Shown here piece by piece: positions 24,153-32,465 of a stretch of DNA of 32,578 bases (position 1 is the first letter of the stretch; each line of letters starts with the position of its first letter). This DNA is from Thalassolituus sp. UBA1087 (GTDB taxonomy: Bacteria > Pseudomonadota > Gammaproteobacteria > Pseudomonadales > Oceanobacteraceae): positions 1 to 32,578 of the forward strand of contig DCCG01000023.1 in NCBI GenBank assembly GCA_002314145.1, given 5' to 3'. The translations under genes were made by a program, and so were the position numbers. The notes beneath the pieces are model-generated. The model saw only the letters and a program-made list of their open reading frames with translations, made no database searches and had not been told where the DNA came from.

Positions 24153-25598
24153 GTGCAGTTTCTCCGCCATCCCGGCCGTTTATTCGTGGTTATTGTGTTG
24201 TTCCTGGCTGCTGCCGTGCTGATCTGGCAGCCCGGTGATCTGTCGCAGATGCAGAGCCGTACCGCGGCGATTGTAATGATGACCCTGGCGTTGTGGGCCA
24301 CGGGAACACTGCCGGAATTTCTCACCGCGTTATTGTTTTTTCTGGCCGCAGTATTGCTGCATATCGCAGAACCGGTGGAGATATTTGCCGGCTTTGCTTC
24401 CACCGCGTTCTGGCTGATTTTTTCCGGCATGGTGATTGGCATGGCTATCCGATCGACGGGATTGGGCCAGCGCATTGCGGGTTTTCTGGGGCAACATCTG
24501 GACCGCAGTTACGTCCATCTGATCGGCGGTCTGATGCTGGTGTGTACCTTACTGGGTTTTATTATGCCGTCGTCCATGGGGCGTACCATTATGATGGTAC
24601 CCATTGGTCTGGCGCTGGCCGAACGCTGTGGTTTCCGGCCGGGGTCGCGCGGGCGCATCGGCATTGCCCTGACAGTGGCCATGGGTTGTCATATCCCGAC
24701 CTTCACCATTTTACCCGCCAATATTCCGAATATGGTGTTGATTGGGGCGGCCGAAAATATTTATGGCCAACACTTCAGTTACTTTAATTATCTGCTGCTG
24801 CATTTTCCTTTGCTGGGGCTGGTCAAAGCTGCCGTGATTGCGGCGCTGATTATCCTGTTATTCCGCGATACCCCGGCGCCGGCCATGGCCGCCGGGTCAG
24901 ATGACAGTACCGCGGAGGGTGCGGTAGGAGGTGCGGTAGACGGAGCGGCAGAAGCAGCTGACGATGCCCGCAACAGCCGGCGTCAGCAGACGAAACTGAT
25001 CGCGGTACTACTGACCGCGCTGGCATTCTGGCTGACGGATTCTTTGCACGGCATTTCGCCGGCCTGGATTGGTCTGGGCGCTGCGGTCTTTTTATTGTTG
25101 CCCAAAGTGGGGCTGGTGGAGCACAAACAGTTTAATCAGCAGGTTAATGTCGCACTGCTGATGTTTATTGCCGGGGTGCTGGGCGTTGGTACTGTGGTAA
25201 ATCAGAGTGGGCTGGGACAGATGCTGGCGGCCACGCTGGAATCCTGGTTGCCTATTGAACAGGGGCATGACGCCACGAATTTTTTCTCGTTGGTGGCTAT
25301 GTCATTTGCGACCGGGATGTTAACCACCTTGCCCGGTGTGCCGGCAGTACTGACGCCAATGGCGGGGGAACTGGCCGGCGTGACGGGAATGTCTGTGACG
25401 GCCGTGCTGATGACGCAGGTGATCGGTTTTTCCACCATTCTGTTTCCTTATCAGTCCGGGCCGCTGCTGGTGGGCATGCATCTGGCGGAAGAACCGGTGA
25501 AACATCTGCTGCGGATTCTGTTACCACTGACGCTGATCACGCTGCTGATTCTGGTGCCGCTGGATTATCTGTGGTGGCAATTGCTGGGAATGTTTTGA
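24153..25598 (+). CDS. SLC13/DASS-type anion or dicarboxylate permease
   Basis: A 481-residue polytopic membrane protein with about 11-12 hydrophobic segments in two inverted halves. These are separated by a soluble low-complexity loop of Ala/Gly/Asp/Glu (about residues 247-280, encoded near 24893-24985). Typical features are FASTAFWLIFSGMVIGMAI in the first half, FIMPSSMGRTIMM at the re-entrant loop, and NVALLMFIAGVLGVGTVV plus FATGMLTTLPGVPAVLTPM in the second. A classical SNT sodium-site motif is not obvious. The start is GTG 24153; no ATG fits this frame nearby. It is divergent from the AraC regulator, 75 bases away. The substrate is unknown: dicarboxylate, sulfate or another anion are possible. 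Confidence 0.78.
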   Translation: MQFLRHPGRLFVVIVLFLAAAVLIWQPGDLSQMQSRTAAIVMMTLALWATGTLPEFLTALLFFLAAVLLHIAEPVEIFAGFASTAFWLIFSGMVIGMAIRSTGLGQRIAGFLGQHLDRSYVHLIGGLMLVCTLLGFIMPSSMGRTIMMVPIGLALAERCGFRPGSRGRIGIALTVAMGCHIPTFTILPANIPNMVLIGAAENIYGQHFSYFNYLLLHFPLLGLVKAAVIAALIILLFRDTPAPAMAAGSDDSTAEGAVGGAVDGAAEAADDARNSRRQQTKLIAVLLTALAFWLTDSLHGISPAWIGLGAAVFLLLPKVGLVEHKQFNQQVNVALLMFIAGVLGVGTVVNQSGLGQMLAATLESWLPIEQGHDATNFFSLVAMSFATGMLTTLPGVPAVLTPMAGELAGVTGMSVTAVLMTQVIGFSTILFPYQSGPLLVGMHLAEEPVKHLLRILLPLTLITLLILVPLDYLWWQLLGMF

Positions 25599-25609
25599 AG
25601 CGCCTGAAG

Positions 25610-25631
25610 GGACGCTGTGAGCACAGCGTCC
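25610..25631. terminator. Perfect hairpin between convergent genes
   Basis: GGACGCTG (25610-25617) pairs with CAGCGTCC (25624-25631) around six bases; the stem can grow to 10 bp. It lies in the 87-base gap between the converging permease and minus-strand operon. The U-tract is poor on both strands. Confidence 0.5.
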
Positions 25632-25685
25632 GGGCCAGTGGTTAATAAGAAGGCAGCACTCTGTGCTGTTGTGCACCGTCAGGCG

Positions 25686-26651
25686 TTAAATAAGAATCTG
25701 TTTATAGCGTGCCAGTGTTGGTTCTTCTTTCCGCATCCATTCGATAGCGTCTGTGCTGCAGGGCGTCGCGGCACTGAAATCAAACTGCGGATACCAGCTG
25801 TCGATACGGAAGCGGCGCTCAATATTGCGGCCATCATGGCGGGTCTGCTGCAGCACAATGTCTGCCTCATCAGAGTCCATAAAACCGCTCAGGTCGATTA
25901 ATGGTTCACCGCAGCGTTCGCTGTTGAGGGCATGCACCACACGGTAACCCTGCTGGCTGTTGCCGACGCCAATTGAGGTTTCAAAATCCATCAGGCGGTG
26001 ACGCTGTTCTGCTGTCAGCGAGGGATCGGCGATGACATCACACAGCAGGGGTTCAGTACTGTGCTGTGCCTGCACTGGCGCAGTTGTCTGTACCGGTTGT
26101 GCACGGTCGATCACCAGACCGGCATAGTCACCACAGATAATCAATGCGCCCTGGCGTGGCCGGTGTTCGCCGCTGTCCAGATCCCGTTCACTCTCCAGTT
26201 CAAGGCCAATAAGTGGCCCGCTGTTGTTGTTCAGTAAACGCCAGTCTTCGACGTATGCGCCACTCGGGGCAAATTCCACCATGCAGTTGCCGATGCGCTG
26301 CAACAGTGCCGGTTCCGGCCAGCGGTTGTGTAACTGATAAGCACAGCCGTCGTGCCAGCTCAGTTGTTGGTTCTGCCATTGGGCGTGCGCATACCAGCCT
26401 TCGTAATCAGCCCGCTGTGCCAGGGTTGCGGGAATGGCATAATCTTCCGGTACCGTCTGCAGTTGTTCGGTTAAGCGTGGCAGGCGCAGGTCGATGGTGA
26501 GGTTATCAGACTGCAGCCAGAAAACCCGGGTATCAATGTCGGAATAACCATCGGCAAAACTGATGCAGCGGCGCTGAAAGGCGCCCTGCATCCAGGGTGG
26601 CACCCGAGTTTCAGTGGTTTTCAGGATGGGCGAGCAGTGTAAAAGATGCAT
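25686..26651 (-). CDS. Uncharacterised protein co-encoded with the riboswitch-controlled oxygenase
   Basis: A 321-residue soluble protein that I do not recognise. No signal peptide or membrane segment is seen. It appears to be mostly beta-strand in two halves: an N-terminal block with WMQGAFQRRCISFADG, then DTRVFWLQSDNLTIDLRLP; a middle block with CMVEFAPSGAYVEDWRLL and GALIICGDYAGLVIDR; and a C-terminal block with GQNIER-like Arg-rich FRIDSWYPQFDF. Such a pattern recalls barrel or lipocalin-like ligand-binding folds, but this is a guess. Its ATG overlaps the TGA of the upstream oxygenase by one base, so the two are translated together and probably work together. It shares the guanidine-II-like leader of the oxygenase gene. 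Confidence 0.75.
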   Translation of the reverse strand: MHLLHCSPILKTTETRVPPWMQGAFQRRCISFADGYSDIDTRVFWLQSDNLTIDLRLPRLTEQLQTVPEDYAIPATLAQRADYEGWYAHAQWQNQQLSWHDGCAYQLHNRWPEPALLQRIGNCMVEFAPSGAYVEDWRLLNNNSGPLIGLELESERDLDSGEHRPRQGALIICGDYAGLVIDRAQPVQTTAPVQAQHSTEPLLCDVIADPSLTAEQRHRLMDFETSIGVGNSQQGYRVVHALNSERCGEPLIDLSGFMDSDEADIVLQQTRHDGRNIERRFRIDSWYPQFDFSAATPCSTDAIEWMRKEEPTLARYKQILI

Positions 26652-27679
26652 CAGGCTTCTTCCTCTGCTGCCCGCAGTTTACCGAACGTAGCGATGGCTT
26701 TACTGGTGTCCGGAAATTCAGCCTCGCCTTTGGCCAGACGCTCTTTCAGGTAACGGAAGGTGTGCAGCGTCTGTGCATACAGGTGGTCGCCGCAGGGAAT
26801 CGGCGCGTATTTATCGTCCGGGTTACCGGGCAGAGCCGGCAGTACCGGGTTGATGACCACATCATAGTCGCAGCTGCAGAACAGCGGAAAGGAATAACGC
26901 TCTTCTTTGACCTTACGTACCCGGTGGCTGGTGGCAATAAAACGTCCATTGCTGAGCACTTCCAGCATATCGCCGATATTAACGACAAAGCAGCCATCGA
27001 TCACCGGAGCGTCAATCCATTCGTTATTACCGTTCAGAACTTCCAGACCATCGGCGGTTGGCAACAGCAGGGTAAAACATTCATAGTCAGTGTGTGCCCC
27101 AATGCCCTGACGATCCTGTGCCTCGGCATTAAAGGGATAATGCACCAGACGCAACTGACTGGGCGGGGTGCTGATCAGTTTTTCAAAATAATTTTCCGGT
27201 AGTCCCAGGGCCAGCGCAAAACCACGGAAAAGGGTATTGCCCAGTTCAAAAGCGGCCTGATAATACGCGCTGACGTTTTCTTTAAATCCCGGAAAATCCG
27301 GCCATTGATTGGCACCCAGCATAGGGCGTTTATCGTTAAGGTGTGGCAGATCGTAACTCAGATCAAAGGCTTCTTTATGATCGACAGAACCGCCGTAAAA
27401 TTCTTCTTCACCCTCTGGTACATAGCCTGAATGGTTGTCTGAATAGCCGATATAATATCGCATTTTCTGCTCAGTACCCTGGGCAAAAAAATCTTTGGCT
27501 GAGGTTTTCAGACCATCGATTAATTCCGCACTGATGCCATGCCCTTTGATATACAGAAAACCGACCTCGCCGGCGCAGCGGCGCAATTCTTCAGCTACCG
27601 TCTGGCGGTCTTTCAGTGAGGATGAATAAAGGCCGGAAATATCGACCACAGGAATGGATGTAAAACTTTGTAACGACAT
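26651..27679 (-). CDS. 2-oxoglutarate/Fe(II)-dependent oxygenase, isopenicillin N synthase-like
   Basis: A 342-residue cytosolic non-haem iron oxygenase. The N-terminal DIOX_N region starts with IPVVDISGL and includes GFLYIKGHGI. The double-stranded beta-helix core has the iron triad His196-x-Asp198 (GIGAHTDYE) and His252 (ATSHRVRKV), and the 2-oxoglutarate anchor Arg261-x-Ser263 (RYSFPLF). SGYVPEGEE at 84-92 recalls a segment in ethylene-forming enzyme and plant 2-ODD members that hydroxylate arginine or homoarginine and release guanidine; that similarity is suggestive only. GGAG lies seven bases before ATG 27679. A guanidine-II-like riboswitch precedes the gene. It could make, modify or clear a guanidino compound. 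Confidence 0.85.
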   Translation of the reverse strand: MSLQSFTSIPVVDISGLYSSSLKDRQTVAEELRRCAGEVGFLYIKGHGISAELIDGLKTSAKDFFAQGTEQKMRYYIGYSDNHSGYVPEGEEEFYGGSVDHKEAFDLSYDLPHLNDKRPMLGANQWPDFPGFKENVSAYYQAAFELGNTLFRGFALALGLPENYFEKLISTPPSQLRLVHYPFNAEAQDRQGIGAHTDYECFTLLLPTADGLEVLNGNNEWIDAPVIDGCFVVNIGDMLEVLSNGRFIATSHRVRKVKEERYSFPLFCSCDYDVVINPVLPALPGNPDDKYAPIPCGDHLYAQTLHTFRYLKERLAKGEAEFPDTSKAIATFGKLRAAEEEA

Positions 27680-27707
27680 AAGTCAGCTCCATAAGGTTCA
27701 GGAAATG

Positions 27708-27764
27708 ACTGGCCGTCCAGTGTGGTGCTGAAATAAAAGATGTATTTCAGCCGGGTCGTCCCGG
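27708..27764 (-). ncRNA. Guanidine-II (mini-ykkC) riboswitch with an extra linker hairpin, before the oxygenase gene
   Basis: On the minus strand CCGGG-ACGA-CCCGG (27764-27751) and ACTGG-ACGG-CCAGT (27721-27708) are perfect 5-bp stems with ACGR loops, the defining elements of guanidine-II RNAs. The 29-base linker holds an 8-bp hairpin CTGAAATA-N7-TATTTCAG-type (27750-27728) that abuts the first stem. The oxygenase ATG is 28 bases after the second stem with GGAG between. The long structured linker and longer distance to the ribosome site differ from the carboxylase element at 15051-15102. Confidence 0.8.
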
Positions 27765-27810
27765 TATCTGCTACTGTATTTTCGCTATACTTGCGCAGAT
27801 GTACAGAGAA

Positions 27811-27835
27811 GTAATTGTTTAATTACATTTTTTTT
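27811..27835 (+). other. AT-rich hairpin with T-run between divergent genes
   Basis: GTAATT-gttt-AATTAC is followed by A and a run of eight T on the plus strand. No plus-strand gene ends nearby, so it could be part of an AT-rich promoter or an insulating terminator. The rest of 27765-27951 shows no gene. Confidence 0.3.
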
Positions 27836-27951
27836 CATGACGCGACGAACAATGTAAACAATATTTTCTGCCGCAAAACCTGTATTTTGGTCAGCAGAGA
27901 ATCACCAACGGCCGGTTTCTGCCTTTTACTGCCTTTTATTCTGGAAGCATT

Positions 27952-28755
27952 ATGGGACGCAGACGTTTTAATTTTAAAAACATCAGTAAGGCAGTGATGC
28001 TGTTATCGTTGCTGTCTGGTCAGGGCGCAGCGGCGGAGCAGGCGCTGCCGCAGACACTGACCATGGCAGCCACTGAATGGTGTCCTTATACCTGTGGCGA
28101 TGAAGGAAGTACGACCAGTACCGATCGTCATCCGGGGATTGTTGTGGAATATATCCAGTGGCTGTTGCATAAGCAGGGTATCCGGCTGAAGGTTGAGATT
28201 CTGCCGTGGTCCCGGGCAGTGTCAGAAGCCGAGGCCGGTCTGGTGGACGGATTACTGACCGCGGTCCGGGGGGAAGTTAACAGTCTGTTGCTGACTTCCC
28301 AACCGACCATGTCGTATCAGAGCTGTTTTTTCGTCGACACAGATAACGCCTGGCAATATCAGGGAGTCAGCTCTCTGGCAGGCATGCATCTGGCTGCCAT
28401 CGCCGGTTACGGTTATGGCAGCGAGGTCGACGGGTATCTGCTGCAGCATGCCGGAAGCGAAGACGTGGTCACGTTGGTACGTGGACGGAATGGTCTGCAA
28501 CGGTTACCTATGATGGTAAAAGGGGGCCGCATTGATGCTTACATTGCTGATAAAAATGTCGAAGCCTGGCGTAACCTGTCGTCAGGCGGTGTTATGCCGG
28601 TTAACAACGCCGGTTGTATACCGGCAGAGCCTTTTTATCTGGCCCTGACACCGCACAGGGCCTGGGCCGATACCTTACTTGAACATCTGAATCAGTCACT
28701 GCAGCAGGCAGACAACCAGCAGCAGCTGAAACGTATTATTGATCAGTACCGCTGA
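27952..28755 (+). CDS. Periplasmic solute-binding protein, family 3 (amino-acid-type)
   Basis: 267 residues with an N-terminal signal peptide (Arg/Lys-rich start, hydrophobic VMLLSLLSG, cleavage near AAA-EQ at 28). The mature protein follows the SBP_bac_3 pattern: LTMAATEWCPYT at the start, GIVVEYIQWLL, VEILPWSRAVSEAEAGLVDGLL, then SLAGMHLAAIAGYGYG and GRIDAYIADKNVE. Cysteines in the mature region (C48, C52 and later ones) may form disulfides. No permease or ATPase is adjacent, so it may be an orphan binding or sensory protein. Its stop is four bases from the stop of the convergent oxidoreductase gene. Confidence 0.78.
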   Translation: MGRRRFNFKNISKAVMLLSLLSGQGAAAEQALPQTLTMAATEWCPYTCGDEGSTTSTDRHPGIVVEYIQWLLHKQGIRLKVEILPWSRAVSEAEAGLVDGLLTAVRGEVNSLLLTSQPTMSYQSCFFVDTDNAWQYQGVSSLAGMHLAAIAGYGYGSEVDGYLLQHAGSEDVVTLVRGRNGLQRLPMMVKGGRIDAYIADKNVEAWRNLSSGGVMPVNNAGCIPAEPFYLALTPHRAWADTLLEHLNQSLQQADNQQQLKRIIDQYR

Positions 28756-28759
28756 CGGC

Positions 28760-29338
28760 TCAGCGACCTTCCTTACCCAGCTTGCGGCAATAGTCTGACC
28801 ATTGCCGGCGTTTTTTATTGGTTGAGGTTTTGACGATCGCAAACGAAGAAATCCGCACCGGACGTACGCCACAGAACCCCAGAATAGTACGCCGTATCTG
28901 CTGGTGTCCGGGCTGGCGATAAATAAACCGGTAATACCATTTCGGGGTATCCATGGTCACCAGCACCCGCGCCGATTTACCGCTCAGCAATTTATCCCAG
29001 AGAACGGAATGATCGCGGTAGCGGAAAGCAAACCCGGGTAAAAACACGCGGTCGAAAAATCCTTTCAGCAGTGCCGGCATGGCACCCCACCAGAGCGGGT
29101 ATGCAAAGACCAGGTGATCGGCCTGTTGTATTTTATCCTGAAGCGTCTGTAGGCAAGGCTCCAGTGGCTGAATTTCTTTGTAGCCATGATGCAATACCGG
29201 ATCAAAACTGAGTTCACCAAGCTGAATCAGCTCACAGGGGTGACCGGCCTGTACCGCACCCGCCTGATAAGCCCGGGCAAGGGTCGAGCAGAGACTGTGG
29301 CTGTCCGGATGGCCAACAATAATCAGAATACGTGGCAT
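28760..29338 (-). CDS. NAD(P)H oxidoreductase, flavodoxin-2 fold (KefF/MdaB-like)
   Basis: A 192-residue FMN/FAD-dependent quinone or general NAD(P)H reductase. It starts with MPRILIIVGHPDSHS, has the family core YPLWWGAMPALLKGFFDRVF followed by LPGFAFRYRD, and GKSARVLVTMDTP. I chose ATG 29338 because it begins the fold exactly and AAGGAA lies upstream; a further 49 in-frame codons upstream encode a repeated WCQNK stretch derived from a tandem DNA duplication and are not credible. It is divergent from the isochorismatase-like gene, with 177 bases between starts. Confidence 0.82.
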   Translation of the reverse strand: MPRILIIVGHPDSHSLCSTLARAYQAGAVQAGHPCELIQLGELSFDPVLHHGYKEIQPLEPCLQTLQDKIQQADHLVFAYPLWWGAMPALLKGFFDRVFLPGFAFRYRDHSVLWDKLLSGKSARVLVTMDTPKWYYRFIYRQPGHQQIRRTILGFCGVRPVRISSFAIVKTSTNKKRRQWSDYCRKLGKEGR

Positions 29339-29390
29339 AGGCGATGTTTCCTTTATATGCAGCAGGGCCAGGCGAGTATTGAGTCGTCTC

Positions 29391-29420
29391 TTATTCTGGC
29401 ACCACTTATTCTGGCACCAC
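29391..29420. repeat. Perfect 15-bp tandem duplication upstream of the oxidoreductase gene
   Basis: TTATTCTGGCACCAC occurs twice head to tail (29391-29405 and 29406-29420). It lies 53-82 bases upstream of ATG 29338, a position where tandem sites could bind a regulator. It may also be a recent slippage duplication. Confidence 0.6.
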
Positions 29421-29515
29421 TGGCCTCTGGGAATATGTGATCTGAGCCCGTATGCTGAACAAATTGCATAACAAACATAAGACATCAGTAAATAAAGGCA
29501 CGACAGGGGAATTCT

Positions 29516-30052
29516 ATGCTGACATCACGTAATACCGGGCTGATGATTGTGGACGTGCAGGGGCGGTTGTCGACACTGATGCATGAGTCCGAAAGTCTGT
29601 TTACCCAGCTCCGGATTCTGATTGCCGGTGCCCGCGTTCTGGCGTTGCCGGTCGTATGGATGGAACAGCTGCCGGATAAGCTGGGTCCCACGCGTCCTGA
29701 AATCCGTGATCTTCTGGACGGCGACCCCTTTGTGAAAAACACATTCAGTGGCCTGCAGAATGACGCCATTGCGACAGCGGTAAAGCAACATAAAGTGCGC
29801 AACTGGTTAGTCGCCGGACTGGAGGCCCATGTTTGTGTGTACCAGACAGTGTGTGATCTGCTGCGCGAAAAATACGATGTGCATCTGGTGACCGATGCCG
29901 TCAGCTCCCGTACCGAAGCCAATAAAAACCTCGCGATCCAGCGTATGGAAACCTGTGGTGCACAGCTGACGTCGGTCGAAATGGCGCTGTTTGAGCTGCA
30001 GAAAGTGGCACAGGGAGAGCAGTTTAAGCAGCTGATTCAGGTGCTTAAGTAA
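29516..30052 (+). CDS. Isochorismatase-like cysteine hydrolase
   Basis: A 178-residue hydrolase of the isochorismatase superfamily (YcaC/YecD-like). The probable catalytic triad is Asp13 (LMIVDVQG), Lys74 (PFVKNTFSG) and Cys107 (GLEAHVCVYQTV). Relatives split amides such as nicotinamide, N-carbamoyl compounds, biuret or ureidoacrylate; the substrate here is unknown. Ribosome site AGGGGA precedes ATG 29516. It stands alone between the divergent oxidoreductase and the chemoreceptor. An amidase role in nitrogen scavenging is possible but unproven. Confidence 0.82.
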   Translation: MLTSRNTGLMIVDVQGRLSTLMHESESLFTQLRILIAGARVLALPVVWMEQLPDKLGPTRPEIRDLLDGDPFVKNTFSGLQNDAIATAVKQHKVRNWLVAGLEAHVCVYQTVCDLLREKYDVHLVTDAVSSRTEANKNLAIQRMETCGAQLTSVEMALFELQKVAQGEQFKQLIQVLK

Positions 30053-30206
30053 CCGTTGGCTGTTACCGCATGCGATGACCGGCCGGACGGCCGTCGACAC
30101 GGAAAATCTGCCTGCATTTTATGACAGGGCAGGACGAATGATTAAAACTGCCAGCCACGATTAAAAGTTCAGCTACACTTCGGGGAAACATCTCCGGGGT
30201 GAGTTT

Positions 30207-32123
30207 ATGAAGCTGACATTGCAAATGAAACTGATCGCTGCGGCCCTCGCCACCGCGATCACCATTACAGTCATATTGACCTGGCTGTCCTATTCAGAGC
30301 TCAGGCACAGCCAGAACTCCGCTATCCGCTCGGAAATCAATGCCCAGGCGAGTTCGTTTTCGCGTTACCTGGAAGCCTGGTCGGTGGACCGGCTCAATAT
30401 TATGCAGGGGATGGCCCATGCTTTTGAAAAGCATATCGCCGAAAACGGCAGCCTAGACCATCAGAAAGCGCTGGATATTCTCAATCAGGGCCGCGAGTCT
30501 GCCAACTTTGGGGTGGACTATATCGGCCTGGAAGACGGTACCATGTATCGGCATCACCCGGATCTTGATAAAGGCAAACCGGATTACGATCCGCGGGTAC
30601 GGGGCTGGTATAAGGGAACAAAAAGTGCCATGGACCAGATCATTACCCGGCCATACATTGCTGTAACGGGGAATAAACTGGCTATTACCTTTACCGCTCC
30701 GGTGATGAAAGATAATCAGCTTTATGGTGTGACAGGTGGGACTTTTTACCTGGAAACCATTATCGCGGATGTTCTGGATATGAAAGTTCTGGGCCAGGGC
30801 TACGCCATGCTGATTGATCGTCAGGGCGTGATCAGTGCACACCCGAATGAAGATTTTATTCTTAAAAATGCCAGTGATTTAAACCCGCAGATGAGCGCGG
30901 AGTTTATGAACAGTGATCGTGTGAATTCAAAGCTGGTGGATTTTGATATTGGCGGTAAAGACACCAAAGTCTTTTTTAAACCCATACCCAGTACCAACTG
31001 GGTACTGGCACTGGTGATGAATAATAATGTACTGACGCAACCGATGAAATCGCTGTTGGCGCAATTACTCATCAGTGCTGCGGTGGTATTGGTACTCACC
31101 TGGGGCGGACTTATTTTTCTGATCCGCTGGTTGTTGCGTGACATGAAAGTGGTGTCTGCTGCGCTGCAGAAAATTGCCTCCGGCGGCGGTGATCTGACCA
31201 TGCGCATTGAAACCAAAGCAACCGATGAAATTGGCGAACTGGCCACTAACTTCAATCGTTTTGTCGAGTTTATGCACGGTATCGTCAGCCGCCTTAACCG
31301 GGTCGGGGAAGATCTGGTGACTGAGTCCACCAGTATGCAGGAATTATCATCACGCAGTGCCGGCAGTATTTCAACGCAACAGAGCGAGATAGAAATGGTG
31401 GCCACCGCCGTGAATGAAATGACCCAGGCCACTCAGGAGATCGCCGGTAATGCAGCCAATGCTGCCGCTACCTCCCAGGAGACGGTTAATCTGAGCATGG
31501 ATGGCCGCGAGCAGGTGCGTAAAAGTCAGACGAGTATTAATAAACTGGCCGAAGAAGTGGGCAGAACATCGGCGCAGATTGAGGCACTGGATAACCATGT
31601 GCAGGAAATTACCTCCATTGTTTCCACCATTTCCGGCATTGCAGAACAAACCAATCTGCTGGCACTGAATGCTGCCATCGAAGCAGCCAGGGCAGGTGAA
31701 CAGGGCAGAGGCTTTGCGGTGGTCGCAGATGAAGTCCGGGTGCTGTCGCAGCGCACCCATTCCTCTACGGAAGAAATTCACCGTATGATCACCGTTCTGC
31801 AGGAAGCCACAAAAGGCGCGGTCGGCAGTATGGAAATGAGCCGTGAGCTGACGGGCACCAGTGTGGCGGATGCTGAACAGGCAAGTCTGAGACTGGACGA
31901 AATTCGTCAGGCGGTGCATACCATCAGTGATATGGCCGGACAAATTGCGACCGCTGCAGAAGAGCAGACCTCGGTTACCCGCGAAATTAACCAGAATACC
32001 AATGCTATTAACGATTCTGCAGGCGAAATGGCCACGATTGTGAAGCAAAGTGCGCAACAGGCTGAATCGCTTCACGGCATCAGTGAGAAAATGAAAGCGG
32101 ATATATCCCGCTTTATTATATAA
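30207..32123 (+). CDS. Methyl-accepting chemotaxis protein with periplasmic Cache-type sensor
   Basis: A 638-residue inner-membrane chemoreceptor. TM1 (about 8-28) leads into a periplasmic ligand domain (about 30-282) of double-Cache type, with the DPRVRGWYKG and PYIAVTGNKLAITFTAPV motifs common in dCache_1 sensors of amino acids and amines. TM2 (about 285-308) is followed by a HAMP domain (about 308-362) and the coiled-coil signalling domain, with the conserved tip AEQTNLLALNAAIEAARAG and RGFAVVADEVR. The C-terminus (SRFII) lacks a CheR-binding pentapeptide. GGGGTGAG precedes the ATG. The ligand is not evident; the locus context suggests a nutrient. Confidence 0.9.
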   Translation: MKLTLQMKLIAAALATAITITVILTWLSYSELRHSQNSAIRSEINAQASSFSRYLEAWSVDRLNIMQGMAHAFEKHIAENGSLDHQKALDILNQGRESANFGVDYIGLEDGTMYRHHPDLDKGKPDYDPRVRGWYKGTKSAMDQIITRPYIAVTGNKLAITFTAPVMKDNQLYGVTGGTFYLETIIADVLDMKVLGQGYAMLIDRQGVISAHPNEDFILKNASDLNPQMSAEFMNSDRVNSKLVDFDIGGKDTKVFFKPIPSTNWVLALVMNNNVLTQPMKSLLAQLLISAAVVLVLTWGGLIFLIRWLLRDMKVVSAALQKIASGGGDLTMRIETKATDEIGELATNFNRFVEFMHGIVSRLNRVGEDLVTESTSMQELSSRSAGSISTQQSEIEMVATAVNEMTQATQEIAGNAANAAATSQETVNLSMDGREQVRKSQTSINKLAEEVGRTSAQIEALDNHVQEITSIVSTISGIAEQTNLLALNAAIEAARAGEQGRGFAVVADEVRVLSQRTHSSTEEIHRMITVLQEATKGAVGSMEMSRELTGTSVADAEQASLRLDEIRQAVHTISDMAGQIATAAEEQTSVTREINQNTNAINDSAGEMATIVKQSAQQAESLHGISEKMKADISRFII

Positions 32124-32177
32124 GGCATGGAGCAAAGCCAGAGTAATGATTAAGAGCCGGGCATATCCCACTGGGTC

Positions 32178-32262
32178 ACACAAGTTTTAATTTAAACTTT
32201 TTGCGAGAAACTCCAGGCCCTTGTCTTCATATAGGGGCTTCGCCCCTCTCGCCGGACAGGCT
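32178..32262 (+). repeat. Extragenic repeat, copy 1
   Basis: This copy shares with the next one the sequence CACAA-rich start, TTTAAAC, GCGAGAAACT, CAGG, CCCTTGTC, then a GGGGC-ttc-GCCCC hairpin and CTCTCGCCGGAC. The related tail CGCTTCGCGCTTTCT reappears near 32318. The 32124-32578 stretch holds no gene apart from these repeats. Confidence 0.65.
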
Positions 32263-32465
32263 CAACCCCCGACCGCCATGGATGGCGAAAATTCAGGTTT
32301 TGCAGGAGCCAAAGCAGGCCCGCTTCGCGCTTTCTCTGACGAGCCTGTTTTATGGCAACTTCTTTGCCTTATTTCAATATTTAAGACGAATCTGAATTTC
32401 ATGTCTCTGACTAAAATTCAACGATTGAGCTGTATTGAAAAGCGGCATTGCGGGCACTGGTGTCC

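Noticed and set aside
29339..29485. 49-codon N-terminal extension of the oxidoreductase
   Set aside because: It is upstream of the natural fold start, carries a WCQNK repeat caused by a DNA duplication, and has a worse start context than ATG 29338.
30080..30097. Possible third ACGG-loop hairpin of guanidine-II type before the chemoreceptor
   Set aside because: Only three base pairs flank the ACGG, and no second ACGR hairpin lies nearby; it is more likely part of a GC-rich 3' hairpin of the isochorismatase-like gene.
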